IMG/VR virus record: IMGVR_UViG_3300031884_000939
Location: 1-64,000 of that record
DNA: 64,000 nt
From: a virus
Reading direction: 5' to 3' (one strand)
Shown here: piece after piece, positions 51,313-60,676 of the stretch
Numbering within the stretch: position 1 is the stretch's first letter
Layout of the letters: each line of letters opens with the position of its first letter
Notes under the pieces: model-generated
What the model was told of the DNA's origin: nothing
Seen by the model: the letters and a program-made list of their open reading frames with translations, nothing else
Database searches by the model: none
Translations under genes and position numbers: made by a program

Positions 51313-52787
51313 TAATACGTCCTTTTAAATAATTCTAATTCTTCCATCATCCGATGGACGATGCCATCTGGACGAAGTTCTTGTGGTTTACCTTGTGCGT
51401 CGGTGTCTAATAAAAATGCATTAGCACAACGACCAATTTCTCCTGGACGCACATCAACAGTTAGCGCCATTAAGAAGCGTGGATCTTTTGCTTCTGCGGC
51501 TGTTGGAATATAGCCCGTAGCTTCATTTAATTCGATAGCCATAAACAATTCAGGATGTAGTTGAGCATACTTACGCATCAATACACCAGCTTTGGCATTA
51601 GCTTCATTTTCATATGGACTGCCATCTTCTCCAGCGTCTGCTGGAACTGGTCCTATTTCATTTTGTTTTTGATGTACAAGTTCGTGTGCTACAGTTCTTA
51701 ATACATCCATAATATGACGGCCGCCTACACCAACTTCAAGTTCATTGGTTCCATCATTGTAGCGTCCAAAAGTTTTGTTTCTTACGGACCATTGTGGGTC
51801 ACGACGAATTCTTAAGTTAATTTCTTTTTTTAATTTTAAATGGGAAACACAAAAATTAATAAAATCTTCAATAATGTCTTTGTCATTATGTTTGTCTTCG
51901 TTAGCAAACATACAAGTACTAGGATTGGTTCCGTCTGGAGTAACACCAACTTCATCTAATTGTGCTTCGTTGGTAAACTCGGAAGTAGTAGGATTAGTAC
52001 CGTCTGGTGTAATGCCAACTTCTTCGATATAGTCAGGACCAAAACCATATTTTACAGGAGCTTGTGGCTTACGCTCTTTTAAACTTAACTCTTGGCTTCT
52101 TGCTTCTTTACGAGCATTATGTAACTTTTTCAATTCACCACTATTGCGTAGTAATTTGAAGGCTAAATTTTCTGGGCCAAACTCGCCGTGATTAGCTAGT
52201 CCTGTACCACGCATATTTTTAATTTTATCTAATAGAGCATTCATTTGGTCTATAGATTTAGATTTAATTGCTTGTTTAATACGCTTACTTAAATCCTTGT
52301 ATTTGCTCTTAACGCTCATATCATCGATATCAGCGTGTTTGCGTCTAGGAATTTGTATCCATTCGTTATCTACAATACTGTAAATTCCTTGACTATGATG
52401 TTCTTCGCTTATGTCCTGTACATACAATTCAACAGGAATACCTTTAATAGTAATTTTATGTTCGTTGTTATAGATAAACTTTTTAGCATCAAAAAGTTCA
52501 CGATATATTTCTTTGTTTTCGTCATTGCCTAAATCTACAATTAAATGTAAATCTATATCAGAATGTGGAGTATAAGAAAATGCGGCATTACTACCCGAAC
52601 TTGTTATATCTTTTAAATTTAAGTTGTCGACGCCAAGTGATTCAGCAAAGTCTGAAGCAATAGCTAATAACTGCTCACGGATTTCAGGATGTAAATGTTC
52701 GCTTTTATCCCATAATAAAGGATTAAGTTTATCGTGAAATTTAACTGCGTCTGCTAAATTGAAGGATTCTAATTGTTCAATGTTCAT
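51312..52787 (-). CDS. Nucleotidyltransferase - zinc peptidase fusion with internal repeat
   Basis: 491 aa from the ATG at 52787. The N-terminal domain has SSGSNAAFSYTPHSDIDLHL, a minimal nucleotidyltransferase signature (GS...DxD). The C-terminal region has RTVAHELVHQKQNE, an HExxH zinc-peptidase helix. Between them is a tandem repeat of VG(I/V)TPDGTNP units with flanking FxNE. A late CTAAATA box ends 5 nt before the ATG and there is no SD. It may be a packaged, self-processing enzyme, or a toxin-like effector. Confidence 0.75.
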   Translation of the reverse strand: MNIEQLESFNLADAVKFHDKLNPLLWDKSEHLHPEIREQLLAIASDFAESLGVDNLNLKDITSSGSNAAFSYTPHSDIDLHLIVDLGNDENKEIYRELFDAKKFIYNNEHKITIKGIPVELYVQDISEEHHSQGIYSIVDNEWIQIPRRKHADIDDMSVKSKYKDLSKRIKQAIKSKSIDQMNALLDKIKNMRGTGLANHGEFGPENLAFKLLRNSGELKKLHNARKEARSQELSLKERKPQAPVKYGFGPDYIEEVGITPDGTNPTTSEFTNEAQLDEVGVTPDGTNPSTCMFANEDKHNDKDIIEDFINFCVSHLKLKKEINLRIRRDPQWSVRNKTFGRYNDGTNELEVGVGGRHIMDVLRTVAHELVHQKQNEIGPVPADAGEDGSPYENEANAKAGVLMRKYAQLHPELFMAIELNEATGYIPTAAEAKDPRFLMALTVDVRPGEIGRCANAFLLDTDAQGKPQELRPDGIVHRMMEELELFKRTY

Positions 52788-52792
52788 TAATA

Positions 52793-52799
52793 TATTTAG
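52793..52799 (-). promoter_or_regulatory. Late promoter box, 5 nt from the ATG
   Basis: CTAAATA on the minus strand before the nucleotidyltransferase-peptidase gene. Confidence 0.6.
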
Positions 52800-52813
52800 C
52801 GTAAAAAACAAAA

Positions 52814-52839
52814 GCCGTTACAGACTTAACTGTAACGGC
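52814..52839 (-). terminator. Strong intrinsic terminator
   Basis: A perfect 10-bp stem GCCGTTACAG/CTGTAACGGC with a 6-nt loop, followed by TTTTGTTTTTT, after the glycosyltransferase gene. Confidence 0.93.
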
Positions 52840-52865
52840 CTTTGCCCGTTTATAAACTACCCAGT

Positions 52866-53801
52866 TTATTTTTTCTTTTTGCCTTTGCTTGAAGCAACTA
52901 CAGTAGCTTTAGGAGCTTCTGGTGCTGCTACAGGAGCGTCAGATACAGCGGCTGCCTGTGCTTGGGCTGGTAATGACTGTGCTGGTTGCTGATTACTAAT
53001 AGCCAAAGAATGTAAGTCTTTGTATAGTTGATCTTGTGTAGCATAGTCAAATACATAGGTGCCTGTGTGCTTGAGCAATACACGCTTGTCTACCCAAACT
53101 TTACCACCTAAATCACGCCAGTTTTCGCAGAATGTCCAGTCTTCACTGTAATAACGATTCTCGCGAACTGCTGTGTCAAAATATGTTTTCATATAAACAT
53201 TTAACTCTGGTGGCAAACCAATATCAGAGTTGAAAGGCTTAACTGCTGGGTGGGCATTTAACTTCTCAAATACGCCACGCTTCATTAAGAGGAATCCTGT
53301 GCCAGTTTTAGTAACTTCTTGTAAGCCATCTGGGCCTTCTTCGGCACCGTCAAATCCATTAACACACCACTTAACTGGTAAGGATTTCATTGGATACAAA
53401 CCGCCAATAACATCTACGTCACGATTTAACATAACGAGCAAGTGCCATGGCTCCCAACCGATGTCAGCATCGATAAACATTAAGTGTGTTGAATCTGGGT
53501 TAGAAAGGAACTTAGCAGTAAGAGTATTACGAGCACGACTAATCAATGACTCATTGGTCATAGTTTCCATAGTCCAATCAATGCCTAATTGACGGGCTGT
53601 ATTTGCCCATTTAATGTAGCTCATAAATGTAGATTCAGTAAGCATACCACCATAACAAGGCATACAAATATGTACACGGGTAGTTTTTAAGTAATCAATG
53701 TTGATTTGCACTTGGCCTGCTTGTGGAGCTGACGGTGCTTGTGCTGTTGGGGTAGCTGCTTCTGTGGTTGCATCTAGGTTAGTTTGTTGGGTTGATACCA
53801 T
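52866..53801 (-). CDS. GT-A glycosyltransferase, virion-associated type
   Basis: 311 aa. VHICMPCYGGMLTESTF opens the catalytic domain, MFIDADIGWEPWH has the DxD metal motif, and RYYSEDWTFCENWRDLGG the acceptor end. Both termini are disordered and rich in A/P/Q/T, ending in lysines (SSKGKKKK). Similar enzymes are widespread in T4-like cyanophages. The acceptor is unknown. SD GAGGAACC. It has its own terminator. Confidence 0.8.
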   Translation of the reverse strand: MVSTQQTNLDATTEAATPTAQAPSAPQAGQVQINIDYLKTTRVHICMPCYGGMLTESTFMSYIKWANTARQLGIDWTMETMTNESLISRARNTLTAKFLSNPDSTHLMFIDADIGWEPWHLLVMLNRDVDVIGGLYPMKSLPVKWCVNGFDGAEEGPDGLQEVTKTGTGFLLMKRGVFEKLNAHPAVKPFNSDIGLPPELNVYMKTYFDTAVRENRYYSEDWTFCENWRDLGGKVWVDKRVLLKHTGTYVFDYATQDQLYKDLHSLAISNQQPAQSLPAQAQAAAVSDAPVAAPEAPKATVVASSKGKKKK

Positions 53802-53847
53802 GGGTTCCTCTTATAAATGTGTAACATATTTACACGAGTAAGGAGAC

Positions 53848-54786
53848 CTAGTAAAATTTTCTGTCGTCTAATTGAATATAAACTTCGTTAATAGGAATAG
53901 CTATTTGATTGTTTTTTATTATAGATTTAAATCGCTTATTTGTTACATCAGGATCTAGTCCAAAATACCTAGCCATATCTTGTTGGGTAGCTATTCTAAG
54001 ATCCATAATCTTTTCAAATCCATGATATTTAATTCGCGGAGTTGTGTGTGGAAAATGTGATCTCATCATAATTGTTTTAGCAGGCACATCGATTGACCCT
54101 GATTTTAATATGTAAGGATTGTTTATTAACATCTGATTAACAGGATCTTGAAGATATGCGCTATGTATTTCTGATGTTGTTTGATAGAAAAATACGCTGT
54201 GATTTAAACTATTTTTCCTACACCATTCTAACGGAGCAAGTGAGCCGATATCGTAGGTATCGCATACAGGATCATTATTTGGATCAACTTCATTATATAT
54301 TTTTTGTTCTAACCCTAGCCCAGCACTTTTGCCACCAAAAATACCAAATCCATTCATATCTTCTATGTGCTGTAATAGTTCAATTGTATAGTATCTAAAA
54401 ACATTATTCGACACAAGATTTTGATTAAGATATTTCTTGTAGCCTTCTTTTAAAAAAGACAGCATATCAAATTCAAAAAATTTGTACTCAACCTTATTTG
54501 CTTCGCACCAACTAATAGCGTAACTTATATCGTGTGTGTTTAAATCGTCTGGAAATTTGGCAATCAATGCCTTGAAAGGAATATTTGCGTTTTTAAATGT
54601 GCTAGCAACAACTTCACTATCAATCCCGCCAGACATACATACCCAAATATCTTTAGTGGTCGATTCTGCTATAGTGGTAGCAGCAATTTTAATTTCTTCA
54701 ATCCAAGATAATGGTTTTCTAACACAAGGTGAGTACCAAATTTTGAAGGCAATAGGATCGTAATTTATACCAAAACTTTTATACAT
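53848..54786 (-). CDS. Second PP-loop ATPase
   Basis: 312 aa. VCMSGGIDSEVVA (SGGIDS at 52-57) is the PP-loop, and FGIFGGKSAGLGLEQK lies where asparagine-synthase-like enzymes bind substrate. It is clearly of the same broad class as the protein at 41218, but not close to it. It ends DDRKFY, the same last four residues as the next gene's product. It probably activates a substrate by adenylation; the target is unknown. Confidence 0.7.
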   Translation of the reverse strand: MYKSFGINYDPIAFKIWYSPCVRKPLSWIEEIKIAATTIAESTTKDIWVCMSGGIDSEVVASTFKNANIPFKALIAKFPDDLNTHDISYAISWCEANKVEYKFFEFDMLSFLKEGYKKYLNQNLVSNNVFRYYTIELLQHIEDMNGFGIFGGKSAGLGLEQKIYNEVDPNNDPVCDTYDIGSLAPLEWCRKNSLNHSVFFYQTTSEIHSAYLQDPVNQMLINNPYILKSGSIDVPAKTIMMRSHFPHTTPRIKYHGFEKIMDLRIATQQDMARYFGLDPDVTNKRFKSIIKNNQIAIPINEVYIQLDDRKFY

Positions 54787-54795
54787 TATTTGTTT

Positions 54796-55614
54796 TTAAT
54801 AAAATTTTCGACCAGTTTTTTCGTCGATGAAATTAGGAATTAAATCTTCTTCAAAACTTCTATAGCAATGTGCGGCGGTGCGTTCTGCTAGAATTGTTGA
54901 CTCTAATAATTTTGCTAACTTGGCTCTATGTTGTTTACTTTCATTGCGTACTACTGGCATAGGTTGATCAATTACATCGCCGTCAAGGTCAGGCTGTTGA
55001 ATTACTATGTCGCGAGCTTTTTGTGCTACGCCTAATTTCTTATCAAATAATTGTTGTAGGGCAGTATCATCAGTACCATATAAGTCATGTAAGATTTGTT
55101 TACGATCCGCTTCGCTACCATTAGAATACATATTGCGTATTGCTGAAGCAGAGTCAGCATCTTTGCCTCTAACTTTAAATGTAACAGTTGGAGTAACCAT
55201 TACATAAGCGTGTTTGGTCAACGGTTGAAGTTTGCCATCTTTAGGATAAGGTTGCATATAACTTGGCTCACCGTTCTTTTTAACACCAAACTTGAAGCGT
55301 GGATTTTCGCCCATGTCTTTTTCTGATACAGCAAACACTAACGCAGTATTTTCTGGATCTGGAATATCTTTTGTAATTTCTTGTGCTTGATAAGGATTGC
55401 GTACTTGTACAATGTGACTAGCAGGTATTCCTATTTTTGTAAGCATCTCTACTTTGTCAGCAAAACTAAAGGGATTTGTCACAGGAGCAGTTACATCAGA
55501 AGTAGCTACATACACATTTTCAGCACCAAATTTCTTAGCTAGATAATCGTAGCTAGACTTATGACCTTTGTGGCCAGGCTGAAATCTTCCGGGATATATT
55601 ACAACTGTACGCAT
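54796..55614 (-). CDS. Nucleotidyltransferase (cytidylyl/adenylyl-transferase fold)
   Basis: 272 aa. VVIYPGRFQPGHKGHKSS carries an HxGH motif and SASAIRNMY the C-terminal ISxxxxR-type motif of the NMN-adenylyl/cytidylyl-transferase fold. The last ~100 residues are a helical extension ending TGRKFY. The HKGH variant occurs in other phage versions. A late CTAAATA box ends 5 nt before the ATG. Confidence 0.8.
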   Translation of the reverse strand: MRTVVIYPGRFQPGHKGHKSSYDYLAKKFGAENVYVATSDVTAPVTNPFSFADKVEMLTKIGIPASHIVQVRNPYQAQEITKDIPDPENTALVFAVSEKDMGENPRFKFGVKKNGEPSYMQPYPKDGKLQPLTKHAYVMVTPTVTFKVRGKDADSASAIRNMYSNGSEADRKQILHDLYGTDDTALQQLFDKKLGVAQKARDIVIQQPDLDGDVIDQPMPVVRNESKQHRAKLAKLLESTILAERTAAHCYRSFEEDLIPNFIDEKTGRKFY

Positions 55615-55619
55615 TCTAA

Positions 55620-55626
55620 TATTTAG
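55620..55626 (-). promoter_or_regulatory. Late promoter box, 5 nt from the ATG
   Basis: CTAAATA on the minus strand before the nucleotidyltransferase gene. Confidence 0.6.
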
Positions 55627-55631
55627 CTATA

Positions 55632-56000
55632 TTAGAATATTACGTTTGCTGAATTAATAGTTCCGCCAGTAAAGGATGATACATTGGCTCGCAACCATAC
55701 GAAATTGCCAATCATATTAATAGCTTGGGTATCTGTAGTAGCTACATTGGCATTACCGTAAGTTTCAATTCTGAACCATTCAGCTTGCTGAGTCCAATCG
55801 TTCAAACTACCTTCTATAGTAAGAACACCAACAAAATCTGTTGTTTGAATCATAGCTGTTTGAGCAGATCCTTGTCCGCCATAGTAATTTGCGGCTGGAA
55901 TAGCATTACCATAAAATTGTGTATTAGCCCCATTATAATTACCAGATGGGATTCTGTATGTAGTTGGAGGCAATAAACCTTCATTAGTAAAAGTCGTCAT
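55632..56000 (-). CDS. Beta-rich putative virion protein, 122 aa
   Basis: Rich in N, G, T, A and aromatic residues (TYRIPSGNYNGANTQFYG, then EGSLNDWTQQAEWFRIETYG), a composition typical of tail or fibre-associated proteins. The ending INSANVIF suggests strands. The CATAAATA box 7 nt before the ATG implies late leaderless expression. Confidence 0.68.
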   Translation of the reverse strand: MTTFTNEGLLPPTTYRIPSGNYNGANTQFYGNAIPAANYYGGQGSAQTAMIQTTDFVGVLTIEGSLNDWTQQAEWFRIETYGNANVATTDTQAINMIGNFVWLRANVSSFTGGTINSANVIF

Positions 56001-56007
56001 AGTATAT

Positions 56008-56015
56008 TATTTATG
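56008..56015 (-). promoter_or_regulatory. Late promoter box, 7 nt from the ATG
   Basis: CATAAATA on the minus strand before the 122-aa virion-like gene. Confidence 0.58.
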
Positions 56016-56730
56016 CTGGGATGATTTCCAGCGTTTTTCTAATTATACCAGGGGATATAAGCTCTAGCATAACTAGCCAGCCTTCCCCATCGTGATCTAT
56101 AAAGAAATAATCTTGGGTCCGCAAATAAGGGGACTTTGATAGCCATTTAGCAAAAGCCGGAGCAACTCTTATAGTATCTTGTTGATTATTAAAAAAGTTA
56201 ATTAAACTGTCTTTATTAGCTTGTGTTAGTTTTACGCTTTTAAAATAACTTCTGTGGGTAAACTTAGGAACTTTTAATTTAACAGTATTTTTAGGTCTCG
56301 ATATTATAGCTTCTGTATATTCCTTATTGTCAAGGAAACTCATAGCATTAAGTCTTTTAAGTAAAGACATATTGTTACTGTATATCCAACCCAAGTTAAC
56401 CGATGTAACTAATTTAAAATCAGCGGTTGTTGTAAGTAGTAACTCAGCTAATTCGTGAAGATCCTCAGAAGTTTTATCAGTAATATCTTTCCAACGCCTT
56501 GTTAATATAGTTTGAGCTAGTTGAGGTTGGCCGCCGGGACGAACTAAAGTCCAACGCTGTTGTGCGACTTCTCGCCACAACTTTCTACGATCAATAATAG
56601 CATCGATATAGTTGTGGTCGAGAGTCTTCATAGCACTTACTTCATCTAAAGCAAATGCTACGCAGTATCGATATTTGTCGTAAAAGTATCTATCTTTATC
56701 GACAGGCTTAAACGTTAGGAGATTCGCCAT
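56011..56730 (-). CDS. Hypothetical protein, 239 aa
   Basis: From the ATG at 56730: MANLLTFKPVDKDRYFYDKY, alpha/beta, basic in the centre (RSYFKSVKLTQANKDSLIN), ending DHDGEGWLVMLELISPG. Family not recognised. It overlaps the ClpA-like gene by 23 nt, so the two are expressed together and may interact, for example as an adaptor (inference). Confidence 0.65.
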   Translation of the reverse strand: MANLLTFKPVDKDRYFYDKYRYCVAFALDEVSAMKTLDHNYIDAIIDRRKLWREVAQQRWTLVRPGGQPQLAQTILTRRWKDITDKTSEDLHELAELLLTTTADFKLVTSVNLGWIYSNNMSLLKRLNAMSFLDNKEYTEAIISRPKNTVKLKVPKFTHRSYFKSVKLTQANKDSLINFFNNQQDTIRVAPAFAKWLSKSPYLRTQDYFFIDHDGEGWLVMLELISPGIIRKTLEIIPA

Positions 56731-58987
56731 CAAGAACAATAATACCAGAATTGTCTACAATCGCCAATGGAGCAGTTTGGATAATTGTAAAATCAATCTT
56801 ATCATCGATTATGATAGCATTGACGGTGCAGTCAGATAAGCGTTCAAACAAAATCTTCTTAGACAAAGGTACACGAATCAATTCGTCAATCTTACGATTA
56901 AGTGGACGAGCACCCATCTTAGGATCATAACCTTTATCAGCTAGCATATCAATAACTGCTTCGGATAAATTAAGTCTAATATTTTTATTGTTCAAACTAA
57001 CTTGTAACTGTTCAACAAATTTAAGTACAACTTTCTTAATAGCAAGGGTATCAAGTTTCTTAAACTTACAAATTTGATCGATACGATTACGCAACTCAGG
57101 TTTGAAGAAGTCCTTCATTGCTTTATCTTCTGATCCTGTTTTTTGTAGTGCTTGACCAAATCCAATGTTATTGTTTTCGTTATCGCGAGCACCTAAGTTA
57201 CTTGTCATAATGATAATAGTATTCTTAAGGTTAACAGTTTTGCCGTTAGCACTAGTAATACGAGCTTCGTCTAACATCTGTAACATAATGTTAATAACAT
57301 CAGGGTGAGCTTTTTCAATTTCATCAAACAGGATGATTGAATACGGATTCTTACTAATATCACTGATTAACTTGCCGCCACCTACATTGCCATCTTCAAA
57401 TCCTACATATCCTGGAGGCGCACCAATCAACGAACTTACAGTATGCTTTTCTTGATATTCTGACATATCATACTTTAATAATTGCATATCTAAGTTTGTA
57501 GCTAGTAACTTAGCAAGTTCTGTTTTACCAGTACCAGTTGGTCCTAAGAATAAGAAACTAGCAATAGGACGATTGTCGTTGCCAATACCAGAAAAGTTAA
57601 TATAAACTCGCTCAAGTACGCTGTCTACTGCTTCGTCCTGACCATATAATTTTTCTTTAATATTCGATTCAAGTTCTACAATATTAGCTGAACGCTCGTT
57701 TTGTAATCGATCCATAGGAACTTCAGTAACACGACTTAATTGTTCCATAATCATTTCTTTAGTAATAGTTACATTACCTTGATCCTTAACTCGTTCCTTA
57801 GCGCAAGCGCCGTCTAACAAGTCAATACTCTTATCTGGATTCTTACGGTCGTGTATATAACGACCTGATAAATCTACAGCGGCCGTGATAGCATCTGTAT
57901 CAATTAATACATTGTGGAATGATTCTAAGCGTGGGCTAAGTCCAATAAGGATTTGTTCTGTAACTTCGTTAGTTGGTTCATCGATACTTACACGATGGAA
58001 ACGACGCATTAACGCACGATCCTTTTCAAAGGACTCGTAGTATTCTTCCCATGTTGTACTTGCGATTACCTTAAGTTTACCTTTAGTAATAGCAGGTTTT
58101 AACATATTAGCAAAGTCAAGTGTAGATTGTGAGCTAGCGCCAGCACCTTTCATAGTGTGTGCTTCGTCTACAAACAAAATACAATTACCTTTAGTTTCTA
58201 ATGCGCCAATAACTTGTTTGAACTTTTCTTCAAATTCGCCGCGATATTTAGAACCAGCTAACAATGATCCAATCTCTAATGCCCATACTTCATGAGCAAT
58301 TAAGAACTTAGGAACACGATTATTAATAATCTCTTGAGCTAGGCCTTCTGCGATAGCAGTTTTACCTACCCCGGGATCTCCAACCATCAATACATTAGCT
58401 TTAAATTTACGAGCTAATACTGTAATCATTTCATCAAGTTCAGCACCGCGGCCAATCATTGGCTCAAGGCGATCTTCTACCGCCATCTTAGTTAAGTTAA
58501 CACAGTATTCAGTTAAAATTTCATCTGCTTGCGTAGTTGTAAGAACTACATCATCATGTTTGTAGTGTGCTTGCCAGTATTCCATGAACTCTTGTTTCTT
58601 AACACCATACTTTAATAAAAAGTAATGTGCGTGTGAATTATTTTCAGCCATCATAGCAAGATACAAGTCGCCAGTATTCATTGAACGGCGCCCTGTGAAC
58701 AATACTTGTGTCATTGCTCTGTTGAAGCAACGCTCGAGAGCATTTGTTTTCTTAGGCTGATTGTCTTTTTTAGTAGTAACCAAACTAGTTAAACTTTGTA
58801 AGTAAGCATCTAACTCCATATCTAATAAATCTACACTAGTCCCAAAAGATTCTAGTACTTTATAAAATGGAGCATGGCGTATTAATACCAATAAGACGTG
58901 CTCAGTTAAAACATATTCGTGTTGACGCTCTTTAGCCAATTTAACAGCTTGGGCGACGATTTGTTCGATTTCTTTATTGTTTTGCAT
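56708..58987 (-). CDS. clpA: ClpA-like AAA+ unfoldase
   Basis: 759 aa (E. coli ClpA is 758). Clp N-domain at the start, Walker A GDPGVGKTAI and GPTGTGKTEL, Walker B LFVDEAH and LFDEIEKAHP, arginine fingers and sensor 2 GARPLNRKID. There is no ClpB middle coiled coil. The loop NNNIGFGQ lies where ClpA has its IGL ClpP-docking motif, so it could recruit ClpP; no clpP is in the window, so host ClpP would be the partner. SD AAAGGAAAAC. Confidence 0.93.
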   Translation of the reverse strand: MQNNKEIEQIVAQAVKLAKERQHEYVLTEHVLLVLIRHAPFYKVLESFGTSVDLLDMELDAYLQSLTSLVTTKKDNQPKKTNALERCFNRAMTQVLFTGRRSMNTGDLYLAMMAENNSHAHYFLLKYGVKKQEFMEYWQAHYKHDDVVLTTTQADEILTEYCVNLTKMAVEDRLEPMIGRGAELDEMITVLARKFKANVLMVGDPGVGKTAIAEGLAQEIINNRVPKFLIAHEVWALEIGSLLAGSKYRGEFEEKFKQVIGALETKGNCILFVDEAHTMKGAGASSQSTLDFANMLKPAITKGKLKVIASTTWEEYYESFEKDRALMRRFHRVSIDEPTNEVTEQILIGLSPRLESFHNVLIDTDAITAAVDLSGRYIHDRKNPDKSIDLLDGACAKERVKDQGNVTITKEMIMEQLSRVTEVPMDRLQNERSANIVELESNIKEKLYGQDEAVDSVLERVYINFSGIGNDNRPIASFLFLGPTGTGKTELAKLLATNLDMQLLKYDMSEYQEKHTVSSLIGAPPGYVGFEDGNVGGGKLISDISKNPYSIILFDEIEKAHPDVINIMLQMLDEARITSANGKTVNLKNTIIIMTSNLGARDNENNNIGFGQALQKTGSEDKAMKDFFKPELRNRIDQICKFKKLDTLAIKKVVLKFVEQLQVSLNNKNIRLNLSEAVIDMLADKGYDPKMGARPLNRKIDELIRVPLSKKILFERLSDCTVNAIIIDDKIDFTIIQTAPLAIVDNSGIIVLDGESPNV

Positions 58988-59050
58988 GTTTTCCTTTGCT
59001 TGGTACTAGTTAAGTATATAGCATTACTAAACAAAATACAATGATTATGG

Positions 59051-59845
59051 TTACTTCTTTTGTGCTTCTTTGATAAGATTGGTTAGTTCGTCACTTAGGC
59101 TAGATGGCATTTTGGCATGAATTCTAACTAATAAATCGCCAACAGGTCCTTGGCGTGAAGCTAGTCCTCTACCTTTCAGACGCAATAGTCCGCCTGGCTG
59201 TGTTAACGGTGGAATGGTTAAAGTTAATTGGTTACCCAAAATATCTTTTACTTCTGTTTCTCCGCCAACTAAACAATCCCAAATAGATACTTGCTGGTCC
59301 ATTGTTAAGTTTAATCCTTGGCGATGCCATTTTGGATGTTGATGTATTCTAAAATTAACAATTAAATCTGTGTTACCAGGACCTATGCCAGGATATTGAA
59401 TATTATCGCCATCGTTAAGTCCCAATGGGATTTCTATTTCAATTGTCATTGAGCCTTGCTGTGTACCTACAGTAACAGGCCGCTTGCCGCCTTGTGCTAC
59501 ATCTTGTAATGTTACCCATAAGCTCATTCTGGTATGGGTTTGTCGTTGCTGTCCTGGATGTTGATGCCCTGGATGAAACTGTGCGCCAAACATACTAAAG
59601 ATATTGTTAAAATCGAACCCGCCACCATTAAATTCAAAATGTATATTTTGATTAGGATTATCGTATTGGGCTCGTTTACTAGGATCGCTTAATGTTTCAT
59701 AAGCCGACTGAACCGATTGAAATTTAGCTTTATCGCCACCTTCGCGGTCTGGATGATACTTTGCCGCCATACGGCGATATGCTTTTTTAATATCGTCAGC
59801 AGACGCATTACGGTCTACTCCTAAGGTTTGATAGTGATCTGTCAT
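59051..59845 (-). CDS. DnaJ/CbpA-like co-chaperone
   Basis: 264 aa from the ATG at 59845. The J-domain has YHPDREGG (HPD), followed by a G/F region ([16 protein letters not shown]) and two substrate domains without the zinc-finger CXXCXGXG repeats, a type II/CbpA layout. It stimulates Hsp70 (host DnaK). It is adjacent to the ClpA-like gene. The ATG overlaps the stop of a homing endonuclease gene (ATGA). Confidence 0.9.
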   Translation of the reverse strand: MTDHYQTLGVDRNASADDIKKAYRRMAAKYHPDREGGDKAKFQSVQSAYETLSDPSKRAQYDNPNQNIHFEFNGGGFDFNNIFSMFGAQFHPGHQHPGQQRQTHTRMSLWVTLQDVAQGGKRPVTVGTQQGSMTIEIEIPLGLNDGDNIQYPGIGPGNTDLIVNFRIHQHPKWHRQGLNLTMDQQVSIWDCLVGGETEVKDILGNQLTLTIPPLTQPGGLLRLKGRGLASRQGPVGDLLVRIHAKMPSSLSDELTNLIKEAQKK

Positions 59846-60441
59846 ATTGTAATAAATGTGCAATTTTTTCGTATTAGATAGGGAGATAAATTTGTAGCCG
59901 CCATTGCTTCTCTAATAGAAGCATATTCAATACCATTAAGTAATAACGGTTTTGAGGCGGCGTTCTCTTTACCTGTCCTGTTGCCTTTTTGTTTTTGACT
60001 GCTCTTACGTTTTCTATCATTGGAACAAGGTATTCCATATAATGGATGATTACTACCTTTCATTCGTTCGCTTTGTGCTGGATTCTTCTTACCGCCCCAG
60101 ACACTTAGCTCACCGACGTATACACCTTTTAATGCTTTACTTCGTTTGGCTCGAACTTCTGGAGATATATTACTTCCGCCTTCGCCGCCATCTGTTTGAT
60201 TTGCTAATATGCCAGTACCGATGTCTTTGCGCCCAAACTTTTTAATAAGTTTTTTTTCGAGGTCAAACGCTTCCTCCTCAAATAAAGATTTGGCAATTAT
60301 TATAATTCGATTTTTATCTGATGGTGGTTTATAAGTGCGTTTTTTTGACCATGCTCGATCACCGGACCCCTTACCTATGTAGTAAGGGGATTGCCCGTCT
60401 TTACGAAGATAAGCATAAACATAGAATTTTGGGTCAGTCAT
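59842..60441 (-). CDS. GIY-YIG homing endonuclease with NUMOD1-like tail
   Basis: 199 aa. [19 protein letters not shown] is the GIY-YIG core (YVY...YIG); the LTDGGEGG-type middle and NUMOD3-like [13 protein letters not shown] follow. The end [19 protein letters not shown] is a NUMOD1 helix-turn-helix. It starts MTD, like the DnaJ-like gene it overlaps. The promoter TTTACA-17-TATAAT ends 7 nt before the ATG, giving a leaderless mRNA that probably also carries dnaJ. Confidence 0.88.
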   Translation of the reverse strand: MTDPKFYVYAYLRKDGQSPYYIGKGSGDRAWSKKRTYKPPSDKNRIIIIAKSLFEEEAFDLEKKLIKKFGRKDIGTGILANQTDGGEGGSNISPEVRAKRSKALKGVYVGELSVWGGKKNPAQSERMKGSNHPLYGIPCSNDRKRKSSQKQKGNRTGKENAASKPLLLNGIEYASIREAMAATNLSPYLIRKNCTFITI

Positions 60442-60448
60442 AATATTA

Positions 60449-60477
60449 ATTATACTACAAACAACCTGCGGTGTAAA
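60449..60477 (-). promoter_or_regulatory. Sigma70-like promoter (leaderless)
   Basis: TTTACA, 17 nt, TATAAT, 7 nt to the GIY-YIG ATG. Confidence 0.72.
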
Positions 60478-60660
60478 TTATTTCTTCTTTTTGGATTTAG
60501 GAGTAGGTTCTGGAACTACTGTGCCTTCTACTTTTTTGTGTACTTTGACATTTTTACATACTTGTTTGCCTTTTTGTTCATGACAAACTTTTTCCATAAC
60601 GCCACCTGCGTGTGCTACTGTAAATCCTAATGTTAATGCGATTACTAATATAGATTTCAT
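60478..60660 (-). CDS. Small secreted protein, 60 aa
   Basis: From the ATG at 60660 (SD AAGGATAATAAA): MKSILVIALTLGFTVAHA is a Sec signal peptide. The mature part has two cysteines (EKVCHEQKGKQVCKN), which could form a disulphide in the periplasm, and a lysine-rich end. Family not recognised. Confidence 0.72.
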   Translation of the reverse strand: MKSILVIALTLGFTVAHAGGVMEKVCHEQKGKQVCKNVKVHKKVEGTVVPEPTPKSKKKK

Positions 60661-60676
60661 TTTATTATCCTTATCC

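Noticed and set aside
53848-54786. Calling this PP-loop protein QueC
   Set aside because: It is longer than QueC (~230 aa) and lacks the QueC C-terminal zinc cysteines; only the SGGIDS loop matches.
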